NCBI GenBank assembly: GCA_007693385.1
Contig: REDR01000123.1
Span: forward strand, 62,001-126,000
DNA length: 64,000 bases
Direction: 5' to 3'
Source: Anaerolineaceae bacterium
Lineage (GTDB): Bacteria; Chloroflexota; Anaerolineae; Aggregatilineales; Phototrophicaceae
A model generated the notes under the pieces. The model saw nothing but the letters and a program-made list of their open reading frames with translations, did no database searches and was not told the DNA's origin. The translations under genes and the position numbers were made by a program. Each line of letters opens with the position of its first letter. Within the stretch, counting starts at the first letter, position 1. Below are positions 22,063 through 32,493 of the stretch, one piece after another.

Positions 22063-22181
22063 AGCGTGTAGCTCCTGTATGGGTCTGTGCTTGATTGCAC
22101 AAATGGGATGGCATAGTCTACCATCGTTGTAAGTCATAATCTAGTATTGATGCGCGTCATCACCGTCGCCGACAGGCAACG

Positions 22182-22207
22182 CAAAACGGGCGACCTATGC
22201 CGCCCGT
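22182..22207 (-). terminator. Intrinsic terminator of the PA14/SH3 gene
   Basis: ACGGGCG/CGCCCGT stem followed by TTTT on the minus strand. Confidence 0.6.
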
Positions 22208-22237
22208 CCTGATGAGGCATCGTTTGATGGATGCCGC

Positions 22238-23683
22238 CTAGTTGGTGATCGGGATTCTGTTCAGGTCTGGCGCGTCTTGCTCGATGACAGCGAATGTCGC
22301 GCTGACCCAGCCAACCGTGCCGTTATAGTTGACCTGCCACCATGTCGCCCGCTCGTTACGCCCGATGATGTTGGCGGTGACGTTCTGCGGGATGATGACT
22401 ATACGCTCGAAACTGGTCGACGGCCCGGTACGCAGATTAACCTCTGTGCGTGTAAACACGGTGAAGCCGGTATCCTGAGGCGCTTCGACTGCGCCTTCGC
22501 CGCTGGTCACGGGGACGTTATCCAGATTGGTAACATCGACCCAACCGGCGCTGACCCAGCCGGTAATCGTGCCGGTGTTGATCTGCACCCAGCGCTCATC
22601 GGCGCGTTTGCCAACTACCGCGTAAGTCTCGCCGCCATTGACGCGCTGAATGACCGCCCCGCTTACGGCATCCGGCGCGTTGCGCACGTTCAGCCGCGAT
22701 GCGATGACGGTGGCGAAAGCGTTATAGGGTGAGCCAACCGCGACAGGCGGCGCTTCGGTGACGCGGAACAGTTGGAAGTCGATCAAGGCGACGGCTGTCG
22801 CTTCAAAGTATTCTACGGTGAAGGTGCGAATGCCTTCTCCCGGCCTGATTAGCGCGTTATAGGTCTGTGCGCTGGTTTCGCGCCATTCGTTGATAATCAG
22901 GTCGCCATCCAGATAGACGCGCACACCGTCATCGACGCGCACGCGCACGACATACTCCCCATCGCCGAAAGCGTAAGCCGCGTTCCAGCGTGCCGAGAAG
23001 TTATCTACCGGAATGCTGGGGTAGGGCGAACCGAAGCCCCAGTCGAAGCTCAGGCCGATGTGACTGTCGATCACTGTCGGCGCACCGGCCAGATCACGGT
23101 TGCTGTAGTACTGTCCCGTCCAGAACAGATTGCCTACCGCTTCTAAGCGGTCATCAACCGGCACTTGATCGCTAAATGTCGGGAACGATGGGCCGCTGAT
23201 GCCATCGGCGGTGCTTTCATAGTCGAAATAGATGTAAGATGGCCCGGTGTTCTGGCGATAGTCGATCTGGATGTGATACACGCCCGGAATAGTCACCTGT
23301 AGCTCGCCTGTGATGAGTTCATCGGGACGCGGCTCACTGAATGTGTCAATCACACGCCGGTTGAAGTCGAATGTCACCGTCGCGCCATCGCTAGAAAACA
23401 TATAGAAGCGGTAATTACCGACATCGAAATGTACGTCTGTTGAAATACGAATCGTGTAATTCTCGCTCGGGAAGCCATCACGCGGCGCCTGTGTGCCGAA
23501 GTTGAAATTGACGGCGTTGCGCGTCTCGGTGAATACCGGATCGCCGATGAAATAACGATTATCGAAAAACTCAGCCTGCCATGCTGATCTGCTGGCCTGT
23601 GCTTCTGTGGTCGTCGTCTGACCCCAGAAGAACACAACCGACAACACAGCAAGCAGAACTGCAAGGCTAAAAAAGCGCTTCAT
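22238..23683 (-). CDS. Secreted protein with PA14-like modules and two SH3b domains
   Basis: Signal peptide MKRFFSLAVLLAVLSVVFFWG; repeated FYMFSSDGATVTF / YVVRVRVDDGVRVYLDG modules; ASRLNVRNAPD and TEVNLRTGPSTSFERI. Confidence 0.8.
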   Translation of the reverse strand: MKRFFSLAVLLAVLSVVFFWGQTTTTEAQASRSAWQAEFFDNRYFIGDPVFTETRNAVNFNFGTQAPRDGFPSENYTIRISTDVHFDVGNYRFYMFSSDGATVTFDFNRRVIDTFSEPRPDELITGELQVTIPGVYHIQIDYRQNTGPSYIYFDYESTADGISGPSFPTFSDQVPVDDRLEAVGNLFWTGQYYSNRDLAGAPTVIDSHIGLSFDWGFGSPYPSIPVDNFSARWNAAYAFGDGEYVVRVRVDDGVRVYLDGDLIINEWRETSAQTYNALIRPGEGIRTFTVEYFEATAVALIDFQLFRVTEAPPVAVGSPYNAFATVIASRLNVRNAPDAVSGAVIQRVNGGETYAVVGKRADERWVQINTGTITGWVSAGWVDVTNLDNVPVTSGEGAVEAPQDTGFTVFTRTEVNLRTGPSTSFERIVIIPQNVTANIIGRNERATWWQVNYNGTVGWVSATFAVIEQDAPDLNRIPITN

Positions 23684-23830
23684 CCTGCTTCTCCTTAAGG
23701 TTGCGAATCGAATCGAATGGCATATCTGCCACGACATAACTCTATCCTACAGTATCTGAGGCCGGTAAACTTGACGATCACACGACGCTCTCTCGTTGTT
23801 TTGTACCGCTTAAAATGCTATTATTCCTGC

Positions 23831-24379
23831 ATGAGTGATAAACAGACAAACGAAACTGAACAGAATAAGGTCGTCCGAACCCGTGTTATCGTCCTGTTGG
23901 ACGGTACATTTGTAGTTCGTTGGCAGGAAAACCGCGTACAAGAATTACAAACCGGTGAGTATCGTGTTTACCACAAACGCGACTTCGGCGCGATGATTTC
24001 CGACTATGAATTAAATCAGCTACAACGCGGCGGCATCATCGAGCGCTTTGACGAAACGCACGTCTGGTTATGTCCGACGCCCAAGCATCACGATCCGCAT
24101 AAGACATTGTGGGAGAAAATGCGAGCGCGTTCCTACTATCTGAACACCACGTTCCCGATCTCCCGCGAAGCTGATGTCATCAACGCATTGGCTGAACACG
24201 GTCTTCAGGACGACTTTTTGCCGCGTCTACGCGATGAATTTGTGGTATTGTGGGGACGTAACGGCCTATCATTCCGCAAATTTGAAGAAGCGGAGTCCGC
24301 CCGTCAATTATTGCTAGAGCGCGTACCGGATATATTCTCCGAGACGGTAGTCGCATTTGTCGAGACTTCCAAGCGTTGA
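23831..24379 (+). CDS. Hypothetical cytosolic protein
   Basis: Complete ORF, internal ATG preferred; no recognised family. Confidence 0.6.
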   Translation: MSDKQTNETEQNKVVRTRVIVLLDGTFVVRWQENRVQELQTGEYRVYHKRDFGAMISDYELNQLQRGGIIERFDETHVWLCPTPKHHDPHKTLWEKMRARSYYLNTTFPISREADVINALAEHGLQDDFLPRLRDEFVVLWGRNGLSFRKFEEAESARQLLLERVPDIFSETVVAFVETSKR

Positions 24380-24426
24380 CCGTTGGCTGACACTGATGAA
24401 CTTAAATCATACTTGTAAGAGGAATT

Positions 24427-25002
24427 GTGAACATGGGCGATAATCAATTCAAGGCGCACCTGCACCCCGATCTGGCGACTGTGCATGATAGTATGCTGGA
24501 CGGGCTAGGACAGTTGTCAGATTATTTTGGATTCAGCAAAGTTATGGGGCAATTATACGCCGCCCTGTTGCTCAGTTCCGAGCCGCTATCGCTGGATGAT
24601 CTGATGGAACGGCTAGACATCTCCAAAGCCAGCGTCAGCATGAATATTCGCACGCTAGAACACATGGGGATGGTGCGTCAGGTGTGGTTGCGTGGGCGTA
24701 GTGGCCGCCGCAAGTATTACGAAGCGGAGACGGACTTCTTGCAGATCATCACCAACATATTAAGCGGGCGCGAAATGCGCGATGTAGACCGCGCTTTGAC
24801 GGTCATGCAGGATAATGCCCAGTTGTTACAAACTTCGCGTGATGAGATGGACGACGAGCAGAAAGCCGTCGCCGAGTTATATCTGGATCGTATCAATCAG
24901 ATGTCGTCGATGTTCCGTTTCGCGCAGTTGGTCATTACTAGCATACTGGAGCGTGTCGGCGACAAGGATTTGAACGATATTTCCCGAATTGACATCGACT
25001 GA
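24427..25002 (+). CDS. GbsR/MarR-type winged-helix regulator
   Basis: SEPLSLDDLMERLDISKASVSMNIRTLEHMGMVRQVWLRGRSGRRKYYEAE. Confidence 0.8.
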   Translation: MNMGDNQFKAHLHPDLATVHDSMLDGLGQLSDYFGFSKVMGQLYAALLLSSEPLSLDDLMERLDISKASVSMNIRTLEHMGMVRQVWLRGRSGRRKYYEAETDFLQIITNILSGREMRDVDRALTVMQDNAQLLQTSRDEMDDEQKAVAELYLDRINQMSSMFRFAQLVITSILERVGDKDLNDISRIDID

Positions 25003-25006
25003 ACCC

Positions 25007-25035
25007 TTGTTTGCTTTTTGACGCTCCATTATAAT
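25007..25035 (+). promoter_or_regulatory. Sigma70-type promoter for tRNA-Leu (TTGTTT-N17-TATAAT)
   Basis: 17-nt spacer; -10 ends 24 nt before the tRNA 5' end. Confidence 0.7.
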
Positions 25036-25059
25036 TTCTAGTATCCAGAAACTCATTGC

Positions 25060-25141
25060 GGGGGAGTGGCGGAATTGGTAGACGCGCATGACTTAGGATC
25101 ATGTCTCCTGTGAGGTGAGGGTTCGAGTCCCTCCTTCCCCA
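25060..25141 (+). tRNA. tRNA-Leu (anticodon TAG)
   Basis: Acceptor GGGGGAG/CTTCCCC, D-arm GCGGAATTGGTAGACGC, anticodon loop CTTAGGA, TPsiC GGTTCGAGTCC; variable arm; CCA not encoded. Confidence 0.95.
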
Positions 25142-25145
25142 AATC

Positions 25146-25175
25146 TATAGGGCGCTTTATGCGCCCTGTATTTTC
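25146..25175 (+). terminator. Intrinsic terminator after tRNA-Leu
   Basis: AGGGCGC-tttat-GCGCCCT followed by GTATTTT. Confidence 0.7.
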
Positions 25176-25244
25176 ATATATGATTTTTATAGCGTGCGGA
25201 TGTCATCCGGTGCTATACTCGATGGTGCAACAAAGGAACATCTC

Positions 25245-26888
25245 TTGAATATTCAAACCGAACATCTCGAAGATCACCGCGTCAGGTTCACGGTTGAATT
25301 TCCCCGCGAACGATTGCAAGAAGCAGAGAAAAAAGCGGCGCGCAACATCGCAAAACAGGTACGTATTCCGGGCTTTCGCAAGGGCAAGGCGCCGTATCGC
25401 GTATTGATTCAAAATGGTCTGGGACAGGCTATCATGGAAGACGCTATCGAAACGCTCAGTAAAACCATTTACGGCGAGGTGATGGAGCAATCCGACATTG
25501 AACCGTATGGCCCGGGCGTGTTTGAAAAATATGAAGACGGTACCACGCCAACGTTCATTTACACTGTGCCGTTACAGCCGACAACGAAACTGGGTGATTA
25601 TCGCTCTGTGCGCCGCGAGTACGATGAGCCAGTCGTTGATGAGGCCGACGTAGACGAAGAGATTGAAAAAATCCGCCAGAGTCGGGCGACCAGACGTGAA
25701 GTCGAAGGCGATATCGAGTCCGGCCATATCGTCATGGCGGATGTACACGCGGTCTATGCTGATGATCCTCCAGTCGTCGAAGAAGACGAGGACGGGACTG
25801 AAGCGGTAGAAGAAGAGGTTGTCGAACCGGAAGCGGATGCTGAAGTCGAAACTGACGAAGATTTCGACGAAGACGACTTCGAAGAAGAAGATGATGATGT
25901 GCCGCCGGCAAAGGGCGAGACATGCTTCCGACAAGTCGGTACGGAAATCATACTTGATCCTGACCATGAAGCGGTTTTTCACGGCTTCAATGATGAGTTG
26001 ATCGGCGCGAAAGCCGGTGATGAACTCGAATTCGAACTTGTCGTGCCCGGCCCTAACGACGAAAAGTACAATGGTGATGTTGATTGGTTGCCAGATGCCG
26101 GACGTCTTATCCACTTCAACGTGTTGATTGACAAAGTGGAAGAAGAAGTTCTGCCGGAATTGGACGATGAGTTCGCCGCTGAAATAACCGCCGAACAAGG
26201 TGAAACGCTGACGATGGATGAACTGCGCCAGCGCATCCACGAGAACATGCAGACACGGGCGACAAACGAGTATAAAGACTCGTACATAGCTGGCGTGATT
26301 GATGAAATCGTCGAGATGAGCGAATTCGCGTATCCGCCTTTGATGGTCGAAGAGCAAATCGATAATAAAGTTGCTGAGATGGAGCAACGTCTATCACAGA
26401 TGGGCATTTCGTTTGAGATGTACACGCAGATGATGGGCGGGGATATTGAGCAGATTAGAGCGACTTACCGCGAAGAGGCTGAAGTCTCTGTGCGTCGTAT
26501 GCTGGCGATGGGCGAGATTGTTCAGGCGGAAGGCTTGACCGTCAAACAAGCGCAGATTGAGAAGCACGTTGATGAGATGATCGCGTATTTCATGGAAGTG
26601 CAAGAAAATAGTGATGAGCGCTCTCTGCGTAACCTTTTCAGCAAGCCGGAATCGATGCAACGCGTTGTCAATGAGATATTGAATGACATGCTAACCGAGC
26701 GTTTGGTTCTCATCGCAAAGGGCGAAGAAATCACGGATCCCGAAGATGAGACTGCCGAAGCGACCGAGCCAGAAACCGAAGTAGATGCGGCGGCTAATGA
26801 TGAAGAACAGCAGACCACAGAGCCAACCGCCGAAGCCGACGATCAAGAATCAGATTTAACGGAAGATCAGGAAAACAAACAGTCTTAG
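25245..26888 (+). CDS. tig: Trigger factor with acidic insertion in PPIase domain
   Basis: VRIPGFRKGKAPYRVL, LPELDDEFAAEI; followed by clpP-clpX; TTG at 25245 favoured over ATG at 25194. Confidence 0.9.
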   Translation: MNIQTEHLEDHRVRFTVEFPRERLQEAEKKAARNIAKQVRIPGFRKGKAPYRVLIQNGLGQAIMEDAIETLSKTIYGEVMEQSDIEPYGPGVFEKYEDGTTPTFIYTVPLQPTTKLGDYRSVRREYDEPVVDEADVDEEIEKIRQSRATRREVEGDIESGHIVMADVHAVYADDPPVVEEDEDGTEAVEEEVVEPEADAEVETDEDFDEDDFEEEDDDVPPAKGETCFRQVGTEIILDPDHEAVFHGFNDELIGAKAGDELEFELVVPGPNDEKYNGDVDWLPDAGRLIHFNVLIDKVEEEVLPELDDEFAAEITAEQGETLTMDELRQRIHENMQTRATNEYKDSYIAGVIDEIVEMSEFAYPPLMVEEQIDNKVAEMEQRLSQMGISFEMYTQMMGGDIEQIRATYREEAEVSVRRMLAMGEIVQAEGLTVKQAQIEKHVDEMIAYFMEVQENSDERSLRNLFSKPESMQRVVNEILNDMLTERLVLIAKGEEITDPEDETAEATEPETEVDAAANDEEQQTTEPTAEADDQESDLTEDQENKQS

Positions 26889-26933
26889 TGCGATTGGTAG
26901 AAAGGAGCTAGACGCCTACGGGCGTCGCCCATC

Positions 26934-27539
26934 ATGAGTTTTCATAACGTAGTTCCAATGGTGATTGAGCAGGGCAGTCGTGGCGAACGCGCTTACGACA
27001 TCTATTCGCTACTGCTGAAAGAGCGTATCGTGTTCGTCGGTATGGGTATCAACGACCAGATGGCGAATTTGATCGTCGCACAGTTGTTATTCCTTGACCG
27101 TGAAGACGCCGAGCGCACAATCTTGATGTACATTAACTCGCCGGGCGGCGTGATCTATTCCGGTCTGGCGATTTACGATACCATGCAGGCCATCAACCCG
27201 GACATCAGCACGACGGCAGTCGGCATCACCGCCAGCTTTGGCACGGTGCTACTGGCGGCGGGCACACACGGCAAGCGCTTCGCTCTGCCGCACGCTACCG
27301 TCCACATGCACCAGCCACTCGGCGGGGCACAGGGGCAGGCTTCCGACATCGTTATTCAGGCGAATGAGGTAGTACGCCTCAAAGAATTGCTGAATAATAT
27401 CTTTGTCAAGCACACCGGCAAAGATTACGATGTGATCGAACGTGATACTGATCGTGATGTTTACTTCACCGCGTCGCAAGCGGTGGAATACGGCCTGATC
27501 GATAGCGTTCTGGAACTGGGAACGGAAAGGAAATCTTAG
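26934..27539 (+). CDS. clpP: ATP-dependent Clp protease proteolytic subunit
   Basis: [53 protein letters not shown]. Confidence 0.95.
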   Translation: MSFHNVVPMVIEQGSRGERAYDIYSLLLKERIVFVGMGINDQMANLIVAQLLFLDREDAERTILMYINSPGGVIYSGLAIYDTMQAINPDISTTAVGITASFGTVLLAAGTHGKRFALPHATVHMHQPLGGAQGQASDIVIQANEVVRLKELLNNIFVKHTGKDYDVIERDTDRDVYFTASQAVEYGLIDSVLELGTERKS

Positions 27540-28834
27540 TGTCTTACTTACCTACCGGCGACCATCGTTGCTCTTTTTGTGGGCGGCATCATGATGAAGT
27601 TGACCGCTTGATTGCGGGGCCGGATGGTGTGTTCATCTGCAATTACTGTGTGGAGCTATGCTACAGTCTGCTGATGGATGAAGACATCCATGAAGATGAG
27701 ATCGTGCCCGAGTATCAAGAATCGGCTGATCTGCTGGCGCCACGCGAGATCATGCAACATCTGGATGAGTATGTCGTGGGACAGGTGAGCGCCAAGCGCA
27801 CCCTCAGCGTCGCGGTGTACAATCACTATAAACGTATCATGATGGGACACGCTACCGATGATGTCGAGCTGGAAAAGAGCAACATCATCATGGTTGGCCC
27901 CACCGGAAGCGGTAAAACTTTGCTGGCGCAAACGCTGGCGCGTCTGCTAGATGTGCCGTTTTGTATCACCGACGCGACGGCCTTAACCGAAGCCGGTTAT
28001 GTTGGTGAAGACGTGGAGAACATCCTGTTGCGCCTGATACAGGCGGCGGATGGCGATGTCGCCCGTGCCGAAAAAGGCATCATCTATATCGACGAAATCG
28101 ACAAGATCGCACGTAAAAACAACGATAACCCGTCCATCACCCGCGATGTATCCGGCGAGGGCGTACAGCAAGCGCTACTCAAAATCATCGAGGGGACGGT
28201 TGCCAATGTGCCGCCGCAGGGTGGGCGCAAGCATCCGCATCAGGAATTCTTGCAGATCAACACCGCCAACATTCTGTTCATCTGTGGCGGGACGTTCGAC
28301 GGCATCGATCAGGTAATCGGCAGGCGTACCGGCGCGAAAAACCGCATCGGCTTCGATGCCAGCGCCAACCGCGCTACCATTGATCTCGCGCAACTGTTGC
28401 GGCAGGTTAAGCCGGAAGATTTGATCCAGCATGGGTTGATTCCGGAGTTGGTTGGACGCTTGCCGGTACTGACCAGCATCGAGCCGTTAGACCGCGAATC
28501 ACTGGTTAGAATCTTGCTTGAGCCGAAGAACTCACTCACCAAGCAATACAAGCAATTGTTGGCGCTAGATGGTGTCGATCTGGTATTCGAGCGTTCCGCG
28601 TTGGAAGCGGCGGCGGACTTAACGCTTCATCGCGGCACAGGGGCGCGTGGCTTGCGTTCCATCATCGAGGAGGCGTTGATTAACGTTATGTTCGAGGTGC
28701 CCGGACGCGATGATATTCAGCGTGTCGTCATTGATGCCGATGTTATCAATGGCGTGCGCCCACCGCGCATCTATACCAAAGCGGATAGGCAGTTAGAATG
28801 GCAGGATGACGGCTCGCTCAAGCCCGCCGCCTAG
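27539..28834 (+). CDS. clpX: ATP-dependent Clp protease ATP-binding subunit ClpX
   Basis: Zn finger [11 protein letters not shown]...[37 protein letters not shown] start. Confidence 0.95.
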   Translation: MSYLPTGDHRCSFCGRHHDEVDRLIAGPDGVFICNYCVELCYSLLMDEDIHEDEIVPEYQESADLLAPREIMQHLDEYVVGQVSAKRTLSVAVYNHYKRIMMGHATDDVELEKSNIIMVGPTGSGKTLLAQTLARLLDVPFCITDATALTEAGYVGEDVENILLRLIQAADGDVARAEKGIIYIDEIDKIARKNNDNPSITRDVSGEGVQQALLKIIEGTVANVPPQGGRKHPHQEFLQINTANILFICGGTFDGIDQVIGRRTGAKNRIGFDASANRATIDLAQLLRQVKPEDLIQHGLIPELVGRLPVLTSIEPLDRESLVRILLEPKNSLTKQYKQLLALDGVDLVFERSALEAAADLTLHRGTGARGLRSIIEEALINVMFEVPGRDDIQRVVIDADVINGVRPPRIYTKADRQLEWQDDGSLKPAA

Positions 28835-28873
28835 CGATCGCTTCGCATAGTCATTCAACACATGATGAAAAAT

Positions 28874-28908
28874 AACGGGTGACGTGATGTGAACGTCACC
28901 CGTTTTGA
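28874..28908. terminator. Bidirectional terminator between clpX and the hydrolase-QC gene
   Basis: Perfect 12-bp stem AACGGGTGACGT / ACGTCACCCGTT, 7-nt loop, T/A tracts. Confidence 0.8.
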
Positions 28909-28910
28909 TT

Positions 28911-30776
28911 CTACGGCATAAAATCAACCAGAAACATATACGGCCAATATTTACCAGTGACGTAGAATAGACTCTGCGCTTCGTCGTAAGTGATGCCGTT
29001 TAGCACATTGGCGTTTGCGCGTTCTTCCGGCATCAGCAGACCGGATGCGTCGATGACGGCGCTGATAATACCGTCCGCCTTGCGTATCCGCACGATTTCA
29101 TCGCTCATCCACACATTCGCGTAAACGCTATCGCCGACGCAGGCCAATTCATTGAGGCGGTTGCGCCCTTCGCCTTCCTGCGTGACGGTGATCATCCGTA
29201 GAACCTCAAACGTGTGCGGGTCGCGCTGATACAGCCTGTCGCTACCATTGCTCATGTATAGATGTTGGCCGTCATAACACAGTCCCCAGCCTTCGCCATC
29301 ATAGCTGAAGGTGTCTAACAGATCAAATGTTTCGCGGTCATAGACAAACGCGACATTCTCACGCCATGTTAGCTGAATCAGGCGGTCATTTTCCGGTATG
29401 AGCGCCAATCCTTCCCCGAAGTAGCGTGACTCCAGCGCGATTTTTTGCAGGATTTCGCCGGTCTCAATTGCAACGCGGCGCAGGGTCGATTGTCCGTAAT
29501 TGCCGGTGCTCTCGTAGAATACGCCATTATGTAGGAGTAACCCCTGCGTGAATGCGCGGGTATCGTGCGGATATTGCGCGATCACCTGCGGGACGAGGCG
29601 CTCGGCGCTAATGACCGGCGCGGCGCTCCGGTAATTCACGCCGTCAAACTCAAAATCACCCCTGACCGCATTCAAGCCGTCACCATCCAGCGCTGAACGT
29701 AAAAACGCGGTGATGATCTGCTGGCTGATTTGATGCACCGTCGTCATATCCCAAACCGGATCGGAGCATTGCTCGGTGAATCCGGATTGTATCGCCAACT
29801 CGAAGCATTCATCAACGAAGATGTAATGACCACCGTCTTCAAACTCGGCTATGGCGCGGGGTGCGTCGGTCAGGGCGTCGAAGAATGCGCTCGCGTCACG
29901 TTCGGTTGGGGTGATGGTGTCTGCTGTGCCGACCATGATGAGATGTGGGATGTCCAATTCGGCGAGCGTTGCGCTATCGAAGATCGGCGCGTTCCATGGA
30001 GACAATGCTACAACCGCCTGGATGCGCTCATCGCTAAGGGGCGGCCATGCGCCGGATGTATCCGGAGCGATACCGAAAAACTCGGCGATGCCGTCGCGTT
30101 GATCGAGCAGGAAGCAAGTGTTGTCATTTTCTTGTGCTGTCGCGCAATGGTCGGATAGCTCATCGAAATTCAAGCGCCCGCCCGCCGCCGCAATCGCGGT
30201 GTAACCGCCGAATGAATGACCGATGATCGCGATACTGTCCGTGTCGATCAGGCCGCGCAAGATGTCATCACTTTCGTTCAGCGATTCGGCCAGCGCGATC
30301 TGCGCGAGAATATCTAGCGGACGATAGCCGTAACCCCTGCCGATGTCTGCCGCAAACGCTTCTTGCCGCAATACCGCGTCAGTGATGGTATTGCCGACAT
30401 GGTTGGCCGCCATCACGACATAGCCCTGTGCGGCCAGATATTCGACGAGCCACAGGCTTTGATAGCGAAAGCCGCCGCTACCATGTGAGAAGATCACGAG
30501 CGGGTAGGGCACAGCGCGATCATCGGCTGGCGGGTTATCGAGTACGGTCTGGCTGGGTAGGGCTATGATGCCGTCGCGGTAGGTGGTCGGCGTGTCGTTT
30601 GTCGCCTGTGCCGGATACCAGACGGCGACATCAATCGTTCGTCCGGCGGATTCGGTGGTGAGATTGACCGTGCCGACGGCTATTTGTTCATCATCCGGCG
30701 CTTCTTCCTCCGCGAAGACCGGCCAACCGAGCAACAAACACAGCAGAACGGGGTAAATCCAGTAACGTTTATTCAT
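28911..30776 (-). CDS. Secreted fusion: alpha/beta hydrolase (PAF-acetylhydrolase/dienelactone-hydrolase-like) + glutaminyl-peptide cyclotransferase
   Basis: Signal peptide; GHSFGGYTAIAAAG nucleophile elbow; C-terminal YPHDTRAFTQGLLLHNGVFYESTGNYGQSTLRRV...NELACVGDSVYANVW...LNGITYD (glutamine cyclotransferase). Confidence 0.85.
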   Translation of the reverse strand: MNKRYWIYPVLLCLLLGWPVFAEEEAPDDEQIAVGTVNLTTESAGRTIDVAVWYPAQATNDTPTTYRDGIIALPSQTVLDNPPADDRAVPYPLVIFSHGSGGFRYQSLWLVEYLAAQGYVVMAANHVGNTITDAVLRQEAFAADIGRGYGYRPLDILAQIALAESLNESDDILRGLIDTDSIAIIGHSFGGYTAIAAAGGRLNFDELSDHCATAQENDNTCFLLDQRDGIAEFFGIAPDTSGAWPPLSDERIQAVVALSPWNAPIFDSATLAELDIPHLIMVGTADTITPTERDASAFFDALTDAPRAIAEFEDGGHYIFVDECFELAIQSGFTEQCSDPVWDMTTVHQISQQIITAFLRSALDGDGLNAVRGDFEFDGVNYRSAAPVISAERLVPQVIAQYPHDTRAFTQGLLLHNGVFYESTGNYGQSTLRRVAIETGEILQKIALESRYFGEGLALIPENDRLIQLTWRENVAFVYDRETFDLLDTFSYDGEGWGLCYDGQHLYMSNGSDRLYQRDPHTFEVLRMITVTQEGEGRNRLNELACVGDSVYANVWMSDEIVRIRKADGIISAVIDASGLLMPEERANANVLNGITYDEAQSLFYVTGKYWPYMFLVDFMP

Positions 30777-30815
30777 CTCTACTATATCCTCAAAATCGAT
30801 AGCCAGTACAGGTTA

Positions 30816-31436
30816 CTAACGGCTTTCTTCTGGGATGATGACTTCGGTGTAATCGCGGGTTAGCGCTTGCAGTTCACGCGCTTCTAACAGGGATGCGCCC
30901 TCCGTCAGGCCGATGTTGCTGGGGATGACCCAACGCGGACGCATCCGCCGGACAACCTGCGCGGCTTGCTCGACGTTGAGCGTGCCATTGCCGTCGATGG
31001 GCAGAATGGCGATGTCGGGCTGTATCATCTCCATTTCGGGCATTAATCCGGCGTCGCCTGCGTAGTAGATGTCATACAGATTCACCGAGATCACGAAACC
31101 GAGACCACCCGCTTCCGGCGGATGGAGCAGGCTATCCGGCGCGTAGGCGGGTACCGCTTTGATGCTGGCTTTGTCTACGTTGATCGTCTGCCATGTGCGA
31201 AGCAGTGTCGCACCTTCGACTTGATCGACAATGGATTGATTGCCCAATATCAGCGTATCGTCACCGCGAATTTTGGTGATGTCGGCGATGGAGAAATGCT
31301 CGTAATGATCGTGGCTGACCAGAATAACATCGGGGTGAAATACGCTCTTGGTCACTTTCCACGGATCAATGTAAATCAGTGGCGATCCTTCGATCATGAA
31401 ACTTCCATAGCCCAACCATTTGATATGTTCTAACAT
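30816..31436 (-). CDS. UlaG-like metallo-beta-lactamase-fold hydrolase
   Basis: MLEHIKWLGYGSFMIEG...VILVSHDHYEHFSIADI...YYAGDAG. Confidence 0.8.
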   Translation of the reverse strand: MLEHIKWLGYGSFMIEGSPLIYIDPWKVTKSVFHPDVILVSHDHYEHFSIADITKIRGDDTLILGNQSIVDQVEGATLLRTWQTINVDKASIKAVPAYAPDSLLHPPEAGGLGFVISVNLYDIYYAGDAGLMPEMEMIQPDIAILPIDGNGTLNVEQAAQVVRRMRPRWVIPSNIGLTEGASLLEARELQALTRDYTEVIIPEESR

Positions 31437-31526
31437 CGGCGCAACCTTTTGCATACAAAAACATGGTACATCGCTTTTTATCCGGTATAATGATGAATGT
31501 GACTCGACATTCGAGGAGATTATGGC

Positions 31527-32492
31527 ATGGGGACACACATTCGGCTATACGGGGTTTTATCCATTTTGATGATTTTCGCGCTGACGGCCTGTTATCAGTC
31601 CGCCAGTGGTGCGGACATAGTACCATTGCAAGGCTTAGAGCGTAGCACACAGACGCCCTTGCCGCTTCCGTCCGACACGCCCGGCCCGTCACCAACTGGA
31701 TCGGTGATCGAAGTTGAAGTGACGACGGTTGTCGAGGTCATTGTGACGGCCACGCCTGATCCAGCCACTGCGACTCCGGTTGAGGTGGCGATGGGGCAGG
31801 AACAAGCGCTTGATGAGCCATTCACCGAGGGTATGCTGGACGAGGCCGCACTACCACAGGACGAAGGCATCATCCCGTTTGAAGAGCAAGATTTAGAACG
31901 GGAGCAGGACGATATAGAGGGACCAACGCTCGACCCGCTATTTGCTACCGCGACGCAATTTATATTAGAAGCAACTTATGAAGTGCAGACGATGACTGCT
32001 ACCGCGATGGGGCCGGTGCAAGTCCAACCGACGGTGACGCCCACGCCCGATCCGGTACAGCCGGTACAGCCAGAACAACCGCTTGCTTCGCCGACACCAC
32101 AACCGCCCCCGCCGGGCGCTGATTGCGTGCATGTAGTACGGGCGGGCGAAAATCTGTTCCGTTTGTCGATGCGCTACGGCGTGTCGGTCAATGATATTGC
32201 GCGGGCTAGCGGGGTGCAGAACATCCAGTTGATCGTCGTCGGGCAAGAGCTAACTATCCCCGGTTGTGGCACGACTGGCATCCGGCCACCCGGCACTGCC
32301 GGTACATCCGATGGAACAGGGACTAGCGGCTTTGTTGGTGGTACGACTCATGTCGTGCAACAGGGTGAGACGCTATTCCAGATTTCGATGCGTTATGGTG
32401 TATCGGTCAATGATATTGTGGCGGCGAATCCGTCAATCACCAACCCGAATTTCATCTTGATGACCAGCGAAATCGTCATTCCCGGGCGTTAG
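31527..32492 (+). CDS. Lipoprotein with two C-terminal LysM domains
   Basis: Lipobox FALTACYQS; HVVRAGENLFRLSMRYGVSVNDIARAS and HVVQQGETLFQISMRYGVSVNDIVAAN. Confidence 0.85.
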   Translation: MGTHIRLYGVLSILMIFALTACYQSASGADIVPLQGLERSTQTPLPLPSDTPGPSPTGSVIEVEVTTVVEVIVTATPDPATATPVEVAMGQEQALDEPFTEGMLDEAALPQDEGIIPFEEQDLEREQDDIEGPTLDPLFATATQFILEATYEVQTMTATAMGPVQVQPTVTPTPDPVQPVQPEQPLASPTPQPPPPGADCVHVVRAGENLFRLSMRYGVSVNDIARASGVQNIQLIVVGQELTIPGCGTTGIRPPGTAGTSDGTGTSGFVGGTTHVVQQGETLFQISMRYGVSVNDIVAANPSITNPNFILMTSEIVIPGR

Positions 32493-32493
32493 G

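Noticed and set aside
25572-26387. 271-aa minus-strand ORF opposite tig
   Set aside because: Antisense shadow of a strongly coding gene; hydrophobic/low-complexity translation arises from the acidic codon run; no family match or SD.
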